DNA from: Verrucomicrobiales bacterium
GTDB taxonomy: Bacteria > Verrucomicrobiota > Verrucomicrobiia > Limisphaerales > CAIMTB01
Assembly (NCBI GenBank): GCA_016795425.1
Contig: JAEUHG010000024.1
Span: forward strand, 62,001 to 126,000
Length of the DNA stretch: 64,000 bases
Reading direction: 5' to 3'
Part shown: piece by piece, positions 8,766 through 17,984 of the stretch
Layout: each line of letters starts with the position of its first letter
Numbering within the stretch: position 1 is the stretch's first letter
The notes under the pieces: model-generated
The model's input: only the letters and a program-made list of their open reading frames with translations
The model's database searches: none
What the model was told of the DNA's origin: nothing
Position numbers and translations under genes: made by a program

Positions 8766-9323
8766 ATGAAACGATCGTTGTTGGGCGACGCCTTCTCCGC
8801 CTGGGTCGGACTTCTCGCTCTCATCACCTGCCTTGGCCCCGGTGTCCGTGCCAGTGATGACATGGAGAAGCTCCAACGCGAGGTGCCTCAGGCCATCCAG
8901 GCCTTCGAGAAAGACGACTCGACCTTGAAGGAACTCTTCGCCAATTCCGCGGGCTACGCGATTTTTCCCCGCGTCAGCAAAGGAGGCCTGGTGTTTGGCG
9001 GTGCGCACGGCGTCGGATTGGTCTATGAGAAAGGGGCGCTCATCGGTCGCGCCGAACTTTCCCAAGCCACCTTTGGGGCTCAGATCGGGGGACAGGCCTT
9101 CCGAGAGGTGATCTTCTTCGAAACGCCCGCCGCTCTCGACCGCTTCAAGGAAAGCAAATTCGAGATGAGCGCTCAGGTGGGCGCCGTCGCCGCCGCTGAA
9201 GGCGCGGGCAAGAACGCCAAATACCACGAGAGCGTTCTCGTCTTCACCAAAGTGCTCTCCGGCCTGATGGCCGAGGCCAGTATCGGTGGACAAAAGTTCA
9301 AGTTCACTCCTGTAAAACCCTGA
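8766..9323 (+). CDS. Secreted SYLF-domain (Ysc84-like) lipid-binding protein
   Basis: A signal peptide (residues 1-29, ending GVRAS) precedes a single SYLF domain. Landmarks are LFANSAGYAIFPRVSKGGLVFGGAHGVG split over residues ~60-85, an aromatic-acidic middle FGAQIGGQAFREVIFF, and the C-terminal strand AEASIGGQKFKF. SYLF domains bind phosphoinositides in eukaryotes; bacterial secreted members have no assigned role. The gene stands alone 69 bp after gmhB. Confidence 0.9.
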   Translation: MKRSLLGDAFSAWVGLLALITCLGPGVRASDDMEKLQREVPQAIQAFEKDDSTLKELFANSAGYAIFPRVSKGGLVFGGAHGVGLVYEKGALIGRAELSQATFGAQIGGQAFREVIFFETPAALDRFKESKFEMSAQVGAVAAAEGAGKNAKYHESVLVFTKVLSGLMAEASIGGQKFKFTPVKP

Positions 9324-9485
9324 CCGACACCGGCGACACGGCGGCTCTCCCCGCAGCGGTCGTCGTTCGCTCGCTTCGCCGTCGACATCGTCCAGATCCC
9401 GATTCCTCCCCAGGGCGCGGAACTGCGGCGCGGCTGGAGTGCGATTTCCCCTGTGCCTCGGCCGGTTCGGTTCCTAGGATTCCGT

Positions 9486-12400
9486 ATGCGTTGGTCGTTC
9501 CTTCTTCGCCCGGGCATCGTCGTTTGCCTGCTGGTCTTCACTCTGGGCACCGCTCCTTCCACCGGCCTCGCCGCCGAGGCGCGGCTGCTTCGATTCCCGG
9601 CGATCCACGGCGACTCGCTGGTGTTCGGCTATGCCGGTGATCTCTACCAAGTGGCCGCCACGGGAGGGGTGGCGCGACGGTTGACCTCCGATCCCCAGAG
9701 CTACGAGATGTTCCCGCGGTACTCCCCCGACGGCCGGCACCTCGCTTTCACGGCTCAATACGACGGCAATACCGAGGTCTACGTCATGCCCGCGCAGGGT
9801 GGCATTCCTCGTCGTCTCACCTACACCGCGACCCTCGAACGCGACGACGTTTCGGACCGGATGGGGCCGAACAACATCGTCATGACGTGGCGCGACAACG
9901 AGACCGTGGTCTACCGCTCGCGGCGCATCGAGTGGAACGACTTCAAGGGCCAGCTCTATCTCGCCCGCCTCGATGGCGGCCTCCCCGAGCCACTCCCGTT
10001 GCCCCGAGCCGGCTGGTGCAGTTTCTCGCCCGACGGCCGTCAAGTCGCCTACAACCGCATCTTCCGCGAGTTCCGCACTTGGAAACGATACCGCGGCGGT
10101 CAGGCCGACGAGATTTGGTTGTATGATTTTGCCAGCCGGGCCACCTCCCAGCTCACCACCAACCTCGCCCAGGACATTTACCCGATGTGGAAGGGTGACC
10201 GGGTCTACTTTGTTTCTGAGCGGGACGAAAATGGGCAGGCCAATCTGTTCGTTCTCGACCTCAAAACTCACGAAACTCGGCAACTGACCCAGTTCAAGGA
10301 ATTCGCCGTCAAGTTCCCCTCCCTCGGCGACCAGGATATCGTCTTCGAGAATGGCGGCTTTATTCATCGCCTCAACCTCGCCACCGAACAAACCACGCGC
10401 ATCCCCATCGAGATCCGGGAAGACTTCGCCTCCGGACGCGAGACTCGCCGGGACCTTGGCAAAAACATCTCATCCTTCCATCTCGCTCCGGACGGAGCCC
10501 GCGCCCTGCTCGGTGCGCGGGGCGAACTGTTTACCGTCCCAGCCAAACACGGTCCCACGCGAAATCTCACCCGTACTCCGGGTGTCCACGAACGCGCCGG
10601 GGTTTGGTCTCCCGATGGCCTCTGGATTGCCTACCTCAGCGATCAATCGGGCGAGGATGAAGTCTGGATCCGACCCCAGGACGGCACCGGCGAACCCCGC
10701 CAACTCACCACCCAGGGCGACACTTACAAATACGACCTCGCCTGGTCTCCCGACTCCAGGTTGATCGCCTGGACCGACAAGAAGAACCGCCTGCAGTTCG
10801 TCAACATCGACACCAAGGCGGTCGTCCTCGTCGCGCAATCGGAGGCGTGGGAGATCCAGGACTTCCGTTGGTCGCCCGATAGCCGTTGGATCGTCTTTCA
10901 TCAACCGGAGGTCCGGCGCTTTCCCAATCTCTACCTCTACGGTCTCGACGCCGCCCGGTCGATCCGGGTCACCGACGGATGGTTCGACGTCGGCGAACCC
11001 ACCTTCAGCAGCGATGGTAAATACCTCTTTTTCGTTTCCGAACGGTCCTTCAATCCGACCTACGGCGCCTCGGAATGGAATCATGTCTACACCGACATGC
11101 AGCGCCTCTACGCCATCACTCTCGCCAAGGAGACCCCGTCGCCGATCGCACCCAAATCCGACGAGGTGAAGACCGGTGGCAACGAGAAGCCGAAGGACAC
11201 GCCGCCGGATGTGAAATCCACGGATCGCCCGGTCAAGACGGTCAACGATCTGCTCCAGGATCCCGAGTTCCGACGGACCGTCGCGGCCCTTGCTCAGGCC
11301 GGCGCTTCCAACACCACGGCCACGCCTCCAATCCCGGCAGGCACCAACGCCACCCCACGCGTGGTGGTGAAGGTGGATGCCGAGGGCATCCAGGAACGTA
11401 TCACCGTGCTCCCGCCCGGCCCGTCCACCTACGGCAACCTCACGTCGGTGGGCGACAAGCTCTACTTCCAAAGAAAGGGCAAACTCATCCTGTTTGAGTT
11501 CGACAAGGAGAAGGAAACGGAACTGGGAGAAGTCGGCGGATACCGCGTTTCCGCCGACCAGAAGAAGATGCTGGTCCAGATCGACGGCGGGTTCGCGATG
11601 CTCGATCTGCCGACGGCGAAACTCGAAACCAAGGACAAGACCCTGTCGCTGGGCGATGTTCAGGTGACCATCGATCGCCGCGCCGAATGGAACCAAATCT
11701 ATGCCGAGTGCTGGCGGCAGATGCGCGACTTCTTCTATGCACCGAACATGCATGGGGTCGACTGGGCGGCCATGCGACGCCGCTATGAGCCGCTGCTCGA
11801 ACACGTCCAACACCGGGCCGACCTCAGTTACATCATCGGGGAACTGATCGGGGAATTGAACGCCGGCCACGCCTATGTGGGTGGCGGCGATTATCCCAAG
11901 GCGGAGCGCGTCCCCATGGGATTGCTCGGGGCTCGTTTCTCCAAGGATGCCAGCGGTTACTTCCGCATCGACCGCATCCTGCGCGGCCAGAATTGGGAAC
12001 CCAAGTACCGCAGCCCCCTCACCGACATCGGCGTCAACGTCAAGACGGGCGAATTCATTCTATCCATCAACGGCCGCACCGTTCGCGATCTGCCCGACCT
12101 GCATCAGGCTCTGGTCGGCACGGCAGGAAAGCAGGTGCGGCTCCGCGTCAACAGCGCGCCACGGGAGGAGGGGGCTCGCGACGAAGTGGTGATCCCCACC
12201 GACAATGAACAGGACCTCTATTACCTCGAGTGGGTGCTCGGCAACATCGAGAAGGTCGACCAGGCCACCGGCGGCCGAGTCGGTTATGTGCATATCCCCG
12301 ACATGGGAGTTCATGGCCTCAACGAGTTCGCCAAGTTCTACTACCCGCAAATCCACAAGCAGGCACTGATCGTCGATTGCCGCGGCAATGGAGGTGGCAA

Positions 12401-12881
12401 TGTGTCGCCGCAGATCATCGAACGCCTTCGCCGTGAGCCGGTGTTCTGGACCGTCGCCCGCAATGGCTCCGTCAACTTCGATCCCGCCGGCCAGGTTCTC
12501 GGCCCGAAGGTCCTTCTCCTCGATCCCTTCAGCGCGAGTGACGGCGATATCGTCGCCTATCGCTTCCGCACCCATAAGCTCGGACCCATCATCGGCAAAC
12601 GTTCCTGGGGCGGCGTGGTCGGCATTCGCGGCTCCCTGCCCTTGCTCGACGGCGGTTACTTGAACCGACCCGAGTTCAGCCGGTTTGATCTCGAAGCGCG
12701 CGAATGGGTCATTGAAGGCGTCGGAGTCGAACCCGACATCGACGTTGATAACGACCCGGCTCACGAATTCGACGGCATCGACGATCAGCTCAACCGGGCC
12801 ATCGAGGAGATCCAAAAGGAGTTGGAACGAAGGCCCATCCGAGTTCCCGCCCTGCCTCCCTATCCCGATAAGAGCCGATGA
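9486..12881 (+). CDS. Secreted tricorn-type S41 protease
   Basis: The ATG at 9486 gives a signal peptide (residues 1-29) and a 1131-aa protein. Order of parts: a six/seven-bladed WD40-like propeller (residues ~30-570, repeated YSPDGRHLAF, SPDGLWIAYLS), a low-complexity Lys/Pro/Thr linker with a second short propeller, a tricorn core domain with the His in NAGHAYVGGG, a PDZ-like domain (FILSINGRTVRDLPDL), and the S41 peptidase fold. The catalytic pair S1018-D1019 in SASDGD matches S965-D966 of archaeal tricorn. Tricorn enzymes cut peptides to short products; export here suggests periplasmic peptide breakdown. Confidence 0.93.
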   Translation: MRWSFLLRPGIVVCLLVFTLGTAPSTGLAAEARLLRFPAIHGDSLVFGYAGDLYQVAATGGVARRLTSDPQSYEMFPRYSPDGRHLAFTAQYDGNTEVYVMPAQGGIPRRLTYTATLERDDVSDRMGPNNIVMTWRDNETVVYRSRRIEWNDFKGQLYLARLDGGLPEPLPLPRAGWCSFSPDGRQVAYNRIFREFRTWKRYRGGQADEIWLYDFASRATSQLTTNLAQDIYPMWKGDRVYFVSERDENGQANLFVLDLKTHETRQLTQFKEFAVKFPSLGDQDIVFENGGFIHRLNLATEQTTRIPIEIREDFASGRETRRDLGKNISSFHLAPDGARALLGARGELFTVPAKHGPTRNLTRTPGVHERAGVWSPDGLWIAYLSDQSGEDEVWIRPQDGTGEPRQLTTQGDTYKYDLAWSPDSRLIAWTDKKNRLQFVNIDTKAVVLVAQSEAWEIQDFRWSPDSRWIVFHQPEVRRFPNLYLYGLDAARSIRVTDGWFDVGEPTFSSDGKYLFFVSERSFNPTYGASEWNHVYTDMQRLYAITLAKETPSPIAPKSDEVKTGGNEKPKDTPPDVKSTDRPVKTVNDLLQDPEFRRTVAALAQAGASNTTATPPIPAGTNATPRVVVKVDAEGIQERITVLPPGPSTYGNLTSVGDKLYFQRKGKLILFEFDKEKETELGEVGGYRVSADQKKMLVQIDGGFAMLDLPTAKLETKDKTLSLGDVQVTIDRRAEWNQIYAECWRQMRDFFYAPNMHGVDWAAMRRRYEPLLEHVQHRADLSYIIGELIGELNAGHAYVGGGDYPKAERVPMGLLGARFSKDASGYFRIDRILRGQNWEPKYRSPLTDIGVNVKTGEFILSINGRTVRDLPDLHQALVGTAGKQVRLRVNSAPREEGARDEVVIPTDNEQDLYYLEWVLGNIEKVDQATGGRVGYVHIPDMGVHGLNEFAKFYYPQIHKQALIVDCRGNGGGNVSPQIIERLRREPVFWTVARNGSVNFDPAGQVLGPKVLLLDPFSASDGDIVAYRFRTHKLGPIIGKRSWGGVVGIRGSLPLLDGGYLNRPEFSRFDLEAREWVIEGVGVEPDIDVDNDPAHEFDGIDDQLNRAIEEIQKELERRPIRVPALPPYPDKSR

Positions 12882-13024
12882 CCGCGCCGTCGCGTGTAAG
12901 CCGCGACGGCTCCGCGCGACCCATCGCCATGAGACTAGATTCCATTGCGGAGTGGCATTCGGAGGCACGCACGGATCGGAGCGCAGTTGATTGGTCGCCA
13001 TTGCCCACTACTCTGTCGACCACC

Positions 13025-13714
13025 ATGCGCCGCTGGTTTCCTCTCATTGCCGCCCTGATCGCCGCCGTCCAAGCCGCCGCGGCCACCTCCAAACCCATGA
13101 TTGATTCCCCATCCAAGACCGTCGCCACCGAGGAACGCATCACCTTCGGAGGCGGATGCTTCTGGTGCCTTGAAGCCGTGTTTCAAAGGCTGGTTGGCGT
13201 CACCAAAGTCGTGTCCGGTTATGCCGGCGGCAAAGTCGCGAATCCTACCTACGAATCGGTGTGCACGGGCGACACCGGTCACGCCGAGGTCGTGCAACTC
13301 ACCTTCGACCCGACGAAAGTCTCGTATGAGAAACTGCTAAAGGTCTTTTGGGCCGCCCATGACCCGACCTCCGTGCTCGAGGAGGACGCCTTTAAGCACG
13401 GGAAACTCTACCCCAAGGGGACCGCCTACCAGGGCGCGGACGTGGGCAGCCAGTACCGCTCCATCATCTTGTTCGAAACGCCCGCCCAAAAGGCCGCCGC
13501 CGAGACGTCCAAAGCCGAGGCACAGAAGGAGTTCAAGAAGCCGATCGCCACGGAGATCGTGCCGCTCCAGAAGTTCTACGCCGCCGAGGATTACCACCAG
13601 AACTACTACAATCAGAACAAGTCCCGGAATTCCTACTGCGGCTATGTCATCACGCCGAAACTCGAGAAGCTGCTGAAGAAAGGGCTGATCGCCGAGGAAC
13701 CGTTCCTCAAGTGA
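13025..13714 (+). CDS. msrA: Peptide-methionine (S)-S-oxide reductase
   Basis: MsrA repairs oxidised methionine. The catalytic Cys is C45 in GGCFWC; GYAGG, HAEVVQ and SQYRSIIL are also present. From the ATG at 13025 the protein begins with a short hydrophobic signal-like segment (WFPLIAALIAAVQAAAA), so it is likely exported. The frame could extend to 12878, overlapping the tricorn gene by four bases, but that adds ~49 residues with no family match. Possible resolving cysteines occur near the C-terminus (NSYCGYV). No msrB is fused or adjacent. Confidence 0.97.
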   Translation: MRRWFPLIAALIAAVQAAAATSKPMIDSPSKTVATEERITFGGGCFWCLEAVFQRLVGVTKVVSGYAGGKVANPTYESVCTGDTGHAEVVQLTFDPTKVSYEKLLKVFWAAHDPTSVLEEDAFKHGKLYPKGTAYQGADVGSQYRSIILFETPAQKAAAETSKAEAQKEFKKPIATEIVPLQKFYAAEDYHQNYYNQNKSRNSYCGYVITPKLEKLLKKGLIAEEPFLK

Positions 13715-13834
13715 TACGAGGCAGCGAACCCGCCCTGTGATGCACCACGATCGGCATTGGCCTCGTCGTCGTGGACGGCGTGTGCCACGGTCGGACGGCA
13801 GGCGCTGATCCGCGGCCTTCGCGCCTTCCAGGCC

Positions 13835-14965
13835 ATGGCTCTGTTGGAACTCGACCGTCTCTCAAAATCCTTCGTCACTCGCCGAGGCCCCGCGGTCGTC
13901 GCCCTCGCTGACGTCTCTCTCACGGTCCGACCGGGTGAAATCCTGGTTCTGCTCGGCCCCTCCGGTTCCGGCAAAACCACCACCCTCCGCCTCATCGCCG
14001 GACTCGAATCTCCCAGCTCCGGTGAGGTCCGCATGGATGGCCGCTCCATGACCCAGGTTCCGCCCGACCAACGGGGCGTCGCCATGGTGTTCCAGGATCA
14101 ACCGTTGTTCTCCCACCTCAGCACCCGGGAGAACCTCGCCTTGCCCCTGCGATTGCAGAAGAAATCGGCGAACGAAATCGCCGTAGCCGTCTCCCAAATC
14201 GCCGAGGTCCTCCGCCTCGAATCCCTCCTCGATTGCCCGTCCTCCTCGCTCTCCGGCGGTGAACACCGGCGCGTGGCTCTGGGTATGGCGATGTTGAAGC
14301 AACCGCGGGTTCTGCTTCTCGACGAACCCTGGGTTCATCTCGACCCTCGACTGCGGTCGGATCTTCGCCACGAACTTCGACTGTTGCAGCGACGCCGCGG
14401 TTTCACCGTTCTCCTGGTGACGCATGATCGCGAAGAAGCCATGGCACTGGGAGATCGCCTCGCCGTGCTCCACCGCGGCTCCCTGCTACAAGTCGGTACC
14501 CCCCTCGATGTTTATCAACAGCCCGGCCACGCCGTCGTTGCCGATGGGATGGGCCGATACCCGGTCAACTGGCTGCGCGGCCGGTGGCGCCACGACGGTG
14601 CCAGTGTCCATTTCGTCGCCGACGATCTTCCGTCCTGGGCTCTGCCCGCGCCTGCCCATGCTTCCCCCGAAGCCCTCCACCCGGATCGCCGAGTCCTGCT
14701 CGGGCTGCGTCCAGAATCTCTCCGACCCATTCCTTACCTTGGTTCCCCGGAATTCGCCCTCCGAGGCACCGTCGAGGCGGTGGAAAATCTCGGCGTCGAG
14801 TCGCTGCTTCGTTGTCGGTCGGAGACCGTGTTGTGGACGGCACGGGTCGAATCGGGGCGTGAGACCACGGTGGGACAGAACGTGACCCTTGGTTTCGATC
14901 CTGCGGAAGTGCTCTGGTTCGATGCCGCCACCTCCCAGCGACTCTCCCATTCGAGTGTTCGCTGA
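13835..14965 (+). CDS. ABC transporter ATPase, MalK/UgpC type, orphan
   Basis: The 376-aa protein has Walker A GPSGSGKTT (41-49), Q-loop FQDQP (87-91), signature LSGGE (139-143), Walker B VLLLDEP (159-165), the H-loop His197 and a C-terminal TOBE/OB region (residues ~240-370) as in sugar-import ATPases. The signature ends in Glu rather than Gln. No permease or binding-protein gene lies beside it, so it may serve several distant importers, as MsiK-type ATPases do. The start at 13835 was chosen because upstream codons are unlike the family. Confidence 0.92.
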   Translation: MALLELDRLSKSFVTRRGPAVVALADVSLTVRPGEILVLLGPSGSGKTTTLRLIAGLESPSSGEVRMDGRSMTQVPPDQRGVAMVFQDQPLFSHLSTRENLALPLRLQKKSANEIAVAVSQIAEVLRLESLLDCPSSSLSGGEHRRVALGMAMLKQPRVLLLDEPWVHLDPRLRSDLRHELRLLQRRRGFTVLLVTHDREEAMALGDRLAVLHRGSLLQVGTPLDVYQQPGHAVVADGMGRYPVNWLRGRWRHDGASVHFVADDLPSWALPAPAHASPEALHPDRRVLLGLRPESLRPIPYLGSPEFALRGTVEAVENLGVESLLRCRSETVLWTARVESGRETTVGQNVTLGFDPAEVLWFDAATSQRLSHSSVR

Positions 14966-15126
14966 TGGCACCGCAGGAGGGTGGAGCGTTGGCAGGACGG
15001 TGGCGACTTCCGCGCTGTGCCCGGCGGCCGGAGGCGGCGCACTTTCGCGGCCATGGAAAGAACCAACAACTGCCCCCGTTCAATTCGGAGTTCTGAACCG
15101 CGACGCCTTTTGATTGGGTTGGGCCA

Positions 15127-17091
15127 ATGAGTACCGGATCCGTCGATGAGCGCCTTCGTCCCTTGCGGGACGACATCTATGCCGTGCAGACCCGGGCATC
15201 CGGTCCGGAAGGACGCCTTCCACTGACCGCGGAGATGCTGCTTGACCGGCCGAGTGGCGACTTATTCGGGCTCACCCAGGACGCCGGCATGGGCTGGGAT
15301 CCACGCGAGCTCGGTCGCAAGGAATACCTCATTCTCAGCACCCTGGGCGGTCTTCGCGCCGAAGACGGCAAGCCGATCGCGCTGGGTTTCCACACCGGAC
15401 ATTGGGAAATCGGACTTCAGGTGCGCGCTGCCGCCGAGGAACTGCGGCGGTCCAATGTCATTCCGTTCGCGGCGTATTGTTCCGATCCCTGCGACGGCAG
15501 AACCCAAGGCACCGTGGGCATGTTCGACAGTCTCCCGTACCGCAACGACGCCGCGCAGGTGTTCCGTCGACTGGTTCGCTCCTTGCCCACGCGGGCCGGG
15601 GTCATCGGGGTTGCCACCTGTGACAAAGGGCTGCCGGCCATGATGATGGCTTTGGCCGCCATGCGAGAACTTCCCTGTGTGCTGGTTCCCGGAGGGGTCA
15701 CGCTCCCACCCGAATCCGGCGAGGATGCCGGTGCCATCCAGACCATCGGCGCCCGCTTCTCCCATGGCACCCTGTCTCTGGAGGAAGCGTCCGATCTGGG
15801 ATGCCGCGCCTGCGCCACTCCCGGGGGCGGCTGTCAGTTCCTCGGAACCGCGGCCACGTCGCAGGTGGTGGCGGAAGCTCTCGGACTGGCCCCCACCCAC
15901 AGCGCCCTCGCACCCTCGGGCCAGCCGGTTTGGTACGAGATCGCGCAGCGTGCCGCCCGCCAGGTCGTTCACCTCGAAGCCCGCGGCTGGCGCGGTCGCG
16001 ACCTCCTCACCGAGGCGAGTATTCGCAACGCCATGGCGGTCCACGCCGCGTTTGGCGGTTCCACCAATCTCTTGCTGCACATTCCCGCCATCGCCCATGC
16101 CGCCGGCCTTCCCCGCCCCAATGTCGACGACTGGATTCGAGTGAACCGCCGCGTCCCTCGCATGGTCAGCGTCCTGCCCAACGGCCCCGTGCCTCACCCC
16201 ACGGTCCGCGTGTTTCTCGCGGGCGGGGTTCCGGAAGTGCTCCTGCACCTGCGCCGCATGGGCTTGGTCGAAACCGATGTTCTCACCGTGGAAGGCGACA
16301 CCCTGGATGTCGTTCTCGACGCCTGGGAGCGCAGTGAGCGACGGCGCCGATTCCGGGAACTCCTTCATCAACTCGACGGCATCGATCCCGACGACGTGAT
16401 TCTTCCGCCTGACAAGGCCCGCGCGGCAGGTCTCGCCAGCACGGTCCTCTTTCCCCGGGGCAACCTCGCGCCCGAAGGCTCGGTGATCAAAGCCACCGCC
16501 ATCGATCGTTCTGTCCTCGATTCAGACGGCGCCTTTCGCAAGGAAGGTCCGGCCCGCGTGTTCACTTCCGAGCGCGCCGCCATCGCGGCCATCAAGCAGG
16601 GACGGATCCAACTCGGAGATATTCTGGTCCTCGCGGGTTGCGGCCCCATGGGCACGGGTATGGAGGAAACCTATCAACTCACCAGCGCCCTCAAGCATCT
16701 TGCCTTCGGCAAACACGTCGCGCTCATCACCGATGCCCGCTTCTCCGGGGTCAGCACTGGCGCTTGTATCGGCCACGTCGGACCCGAAGCCCTCGCCGGC
16801 GGACCGTTGGGAAAACTGCGCGACGACGATCGCATTCGCATTCACCTCGACTTGTCGCGCCTCGAAGGGCGGGTGGATTTCGTGGGGGAAGCCGGGAAGG
16901 ACGGACCTCGCCCGCTGACGGTCGAGGAGGGAGCAGCGGTCCTGGCCTCCCGTCCCCGCCGACCCGATTTGGCCCCGCATCCGATGCTGCCGTCCGACAC
17001 CCGACTCTGGGCGGCGCTTCAGGCCGCCAGTGGAGGAACCTGGGGCGGCTGTGTCTTCGACGTGGATGCCATTCTGGCGCGGCTGGGTTAG
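15127..17091 (+). CDS. yjhG: D-xylonate dehydratase family protein (YjhG/YagF type)
   Basis: The 654-aa protein is collinear with E. coli YjhG over its whole length: [20 protein letters not shown] at the start, [66 protein letters not shown] and a GGTWGGC end. The Cys residues in the second to fourth motifs are the likely Fe-S ligands of this IlvD/Edd superfamily. YjhG/YagF dehydrate D-xylonate to 2-keto-3-deoxy-xylonate. The gene has its own upstream gap (161 bp) in which I see no clear promoter. No aldolase for the product is adjacent. Confidence 0.95.
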   Translation: MSTGSVDERLRPLRDDIYAVQTRASGPEGRLPLTAEMLLDRPSGDLFGLTQDAGMGWDPRELGRKEYLILSTLGGLRAEDGKPIALGFHTGHWEIGLQVRAAAEELRRSNVIPFAAYCSDPCDGRTQGTVGMFDSLPYRNDAAQVFRRLVRSLPTRAGVIGVATCDKGLPAMMMALAAMRELPCVLVPGGVTLPPESGEDAGAIQTIGARFSHGTLSLEEASDLGCRACATPGGGCQFLGTAATSQVVAEALGLAPTHSALAPSGQPVWYEIAQRAARQVVHLEARGWRGRDLLTEASIRNAMAVHAAFGGSTNLLLHIPAIAHAAGLPRPNVDDWIRVNRRVPRMVSVLPNGPVPHPTVRVFLAGGVPEVLLHLRRMGLVETDVLTVEGDTLDVVLDAWERSERRRRFRELLHQLDGIDPDDVILPPDKARAAGLASTVLFPRGNLAPEGSVIKATAIDRSVLDSDGAFRKEGPARVFTSERAAIAAIKQGRIQLGDILVLAGCGPMGTGMEETYQLTSALKHLAFGKHVALITDARFSGVSTGACIGHVGPEALAGGPLGKLRDDDRIRIHLDLSRLEGRVDFVGEAGKDGPRPLTVEEGAAVLASRPRRPDLAPHPMLPSDTRLWAALQAASGGTWGGCVFDVDAILARLG

Positions 17092-17151
17092 ACCCGACGG
17101 CGAGGTCATCTGAGGTTGTCTCCGCCGACACCCGTTTGGCAGGGTTCGCCC

Positions 17152-17934
17152 ATGGCGTTCGCGTTCACCTTTCTGGGGTCCGGCACATCCGTCGGAGTCC
17201 CGGTGATCGCTGGCGAATACCCGCCGGAGTTTCTCGCCAATCCCCGAAATCATCGTTCGCGATCCTCGATCTATGTGGTGTCGGATCAGGTAAAAATTGT
17301 CGTCGATACCGGTCCTGATTTTCGTCAGCAGATGTTGCGGGAGCAGATCCGATGGTTGGATGCCGTCATTCTCACCCACCCCCACGCGGATCACATCATG
17401 GGGATGGATGATCTGCGGCGGTTCTGCGATGTGCGCCGCGGCCCCATACCCATTTACGCCACCTCTTCGACCTTCGAAGCGGTGCGTCGGGTTTTCTCCT
17501 ACGCTTTCAACGGTCCGGTTCCCAAGGGCTACTTCGCCCCAGAACCGCATCCCATCGAGGGCCCCTTCGACCTCGGCGATGTCCGGATCACCCCACTCAC
17601 CCTGCCCCACGGCCGGATCTCCACCACCGGACTGCTTTTCGAACATCAGGGCCGCAAGCGTCTCGCCTATTTGAGCGATTGCAGCGGCATTCCCGAAGAA
17701 GCCTTGGCTCTCGTTCGCGGAGTCGAGGTGGCTGTCCTGGACGCCCTCCGCCGGGCACCGCATCCGACCCACATGTGCCTGGACGAAGCCCTTACGGCGG
17801 CGCGCAGAATTGGGGCGGACCGCACGTTCTTCACCCACCTCACGCACGATTACGACCATGACCGTGACGACGCCGAGATGCCGGCGGGTGTGCGCCTGGC
17901 GTATGACGGCTTGAAGGTGGATTTCGACACCTGA
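17152..17934 (+). CDS. PhnP-like metallo-beta-lactamase-fold hydrolase
   Basis: From the ATG at 17152 the protein (260 aa) opens [15 protein letters not shown], the hallmark of the PhnP branch, and has the metal motif [15 protein letters not shown] (residues ~72-86), LPHGRIS and the downstream [10 protein letters not shown] and [10 protein letters not shown] ligand positions. PhnP itself is a cyclic phosphodiesterase of phosphonate use, but no phosphonate genes are present, so a general phosphodiesterase role is as likely. It is 60 bp past yjhG on the same strand. Confidence 0.9.
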   Translation: MAFAFTFLGSGTSVGVPVIAGEYPPEFLANPRNHRSRSSIYVVSDQVKIVVDTGPDFRQQMLREQIRWLDAVILTHPHADHIMGMDDLRRFCDVRRGPIPIYATSSTFEAVRRVFSYAFNGPVPKGYFAPEPHPIEGPFDLGDVRITPLTLPHGRISTTGLLFEHQGRKRLAYLSDCSGIPEEALALVRGVEVAVLDALRRAPHPTHMCLDEALTAARRIGADRTFFTHLTHDYDHDRDDAEMPAGVRLAYDGLKVDFDT

Positions 17935-17984
17935 ACCGCCCTCCAGCTTTGACTCAGCCGCTGGGCGAGGCAGGATTTACCCCG

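Noticed and set aside
10470..11870. 466-codon minus-strand frame opposite the tricorn gene
   Set aside because: Shadow of codon bias; no motif and no start context.
15262..16371. 369-codon minus-strand frame opposite the YjhG-type gene
   Set aside because: Shadow; the plus frame aligns with YjhG over its full length.
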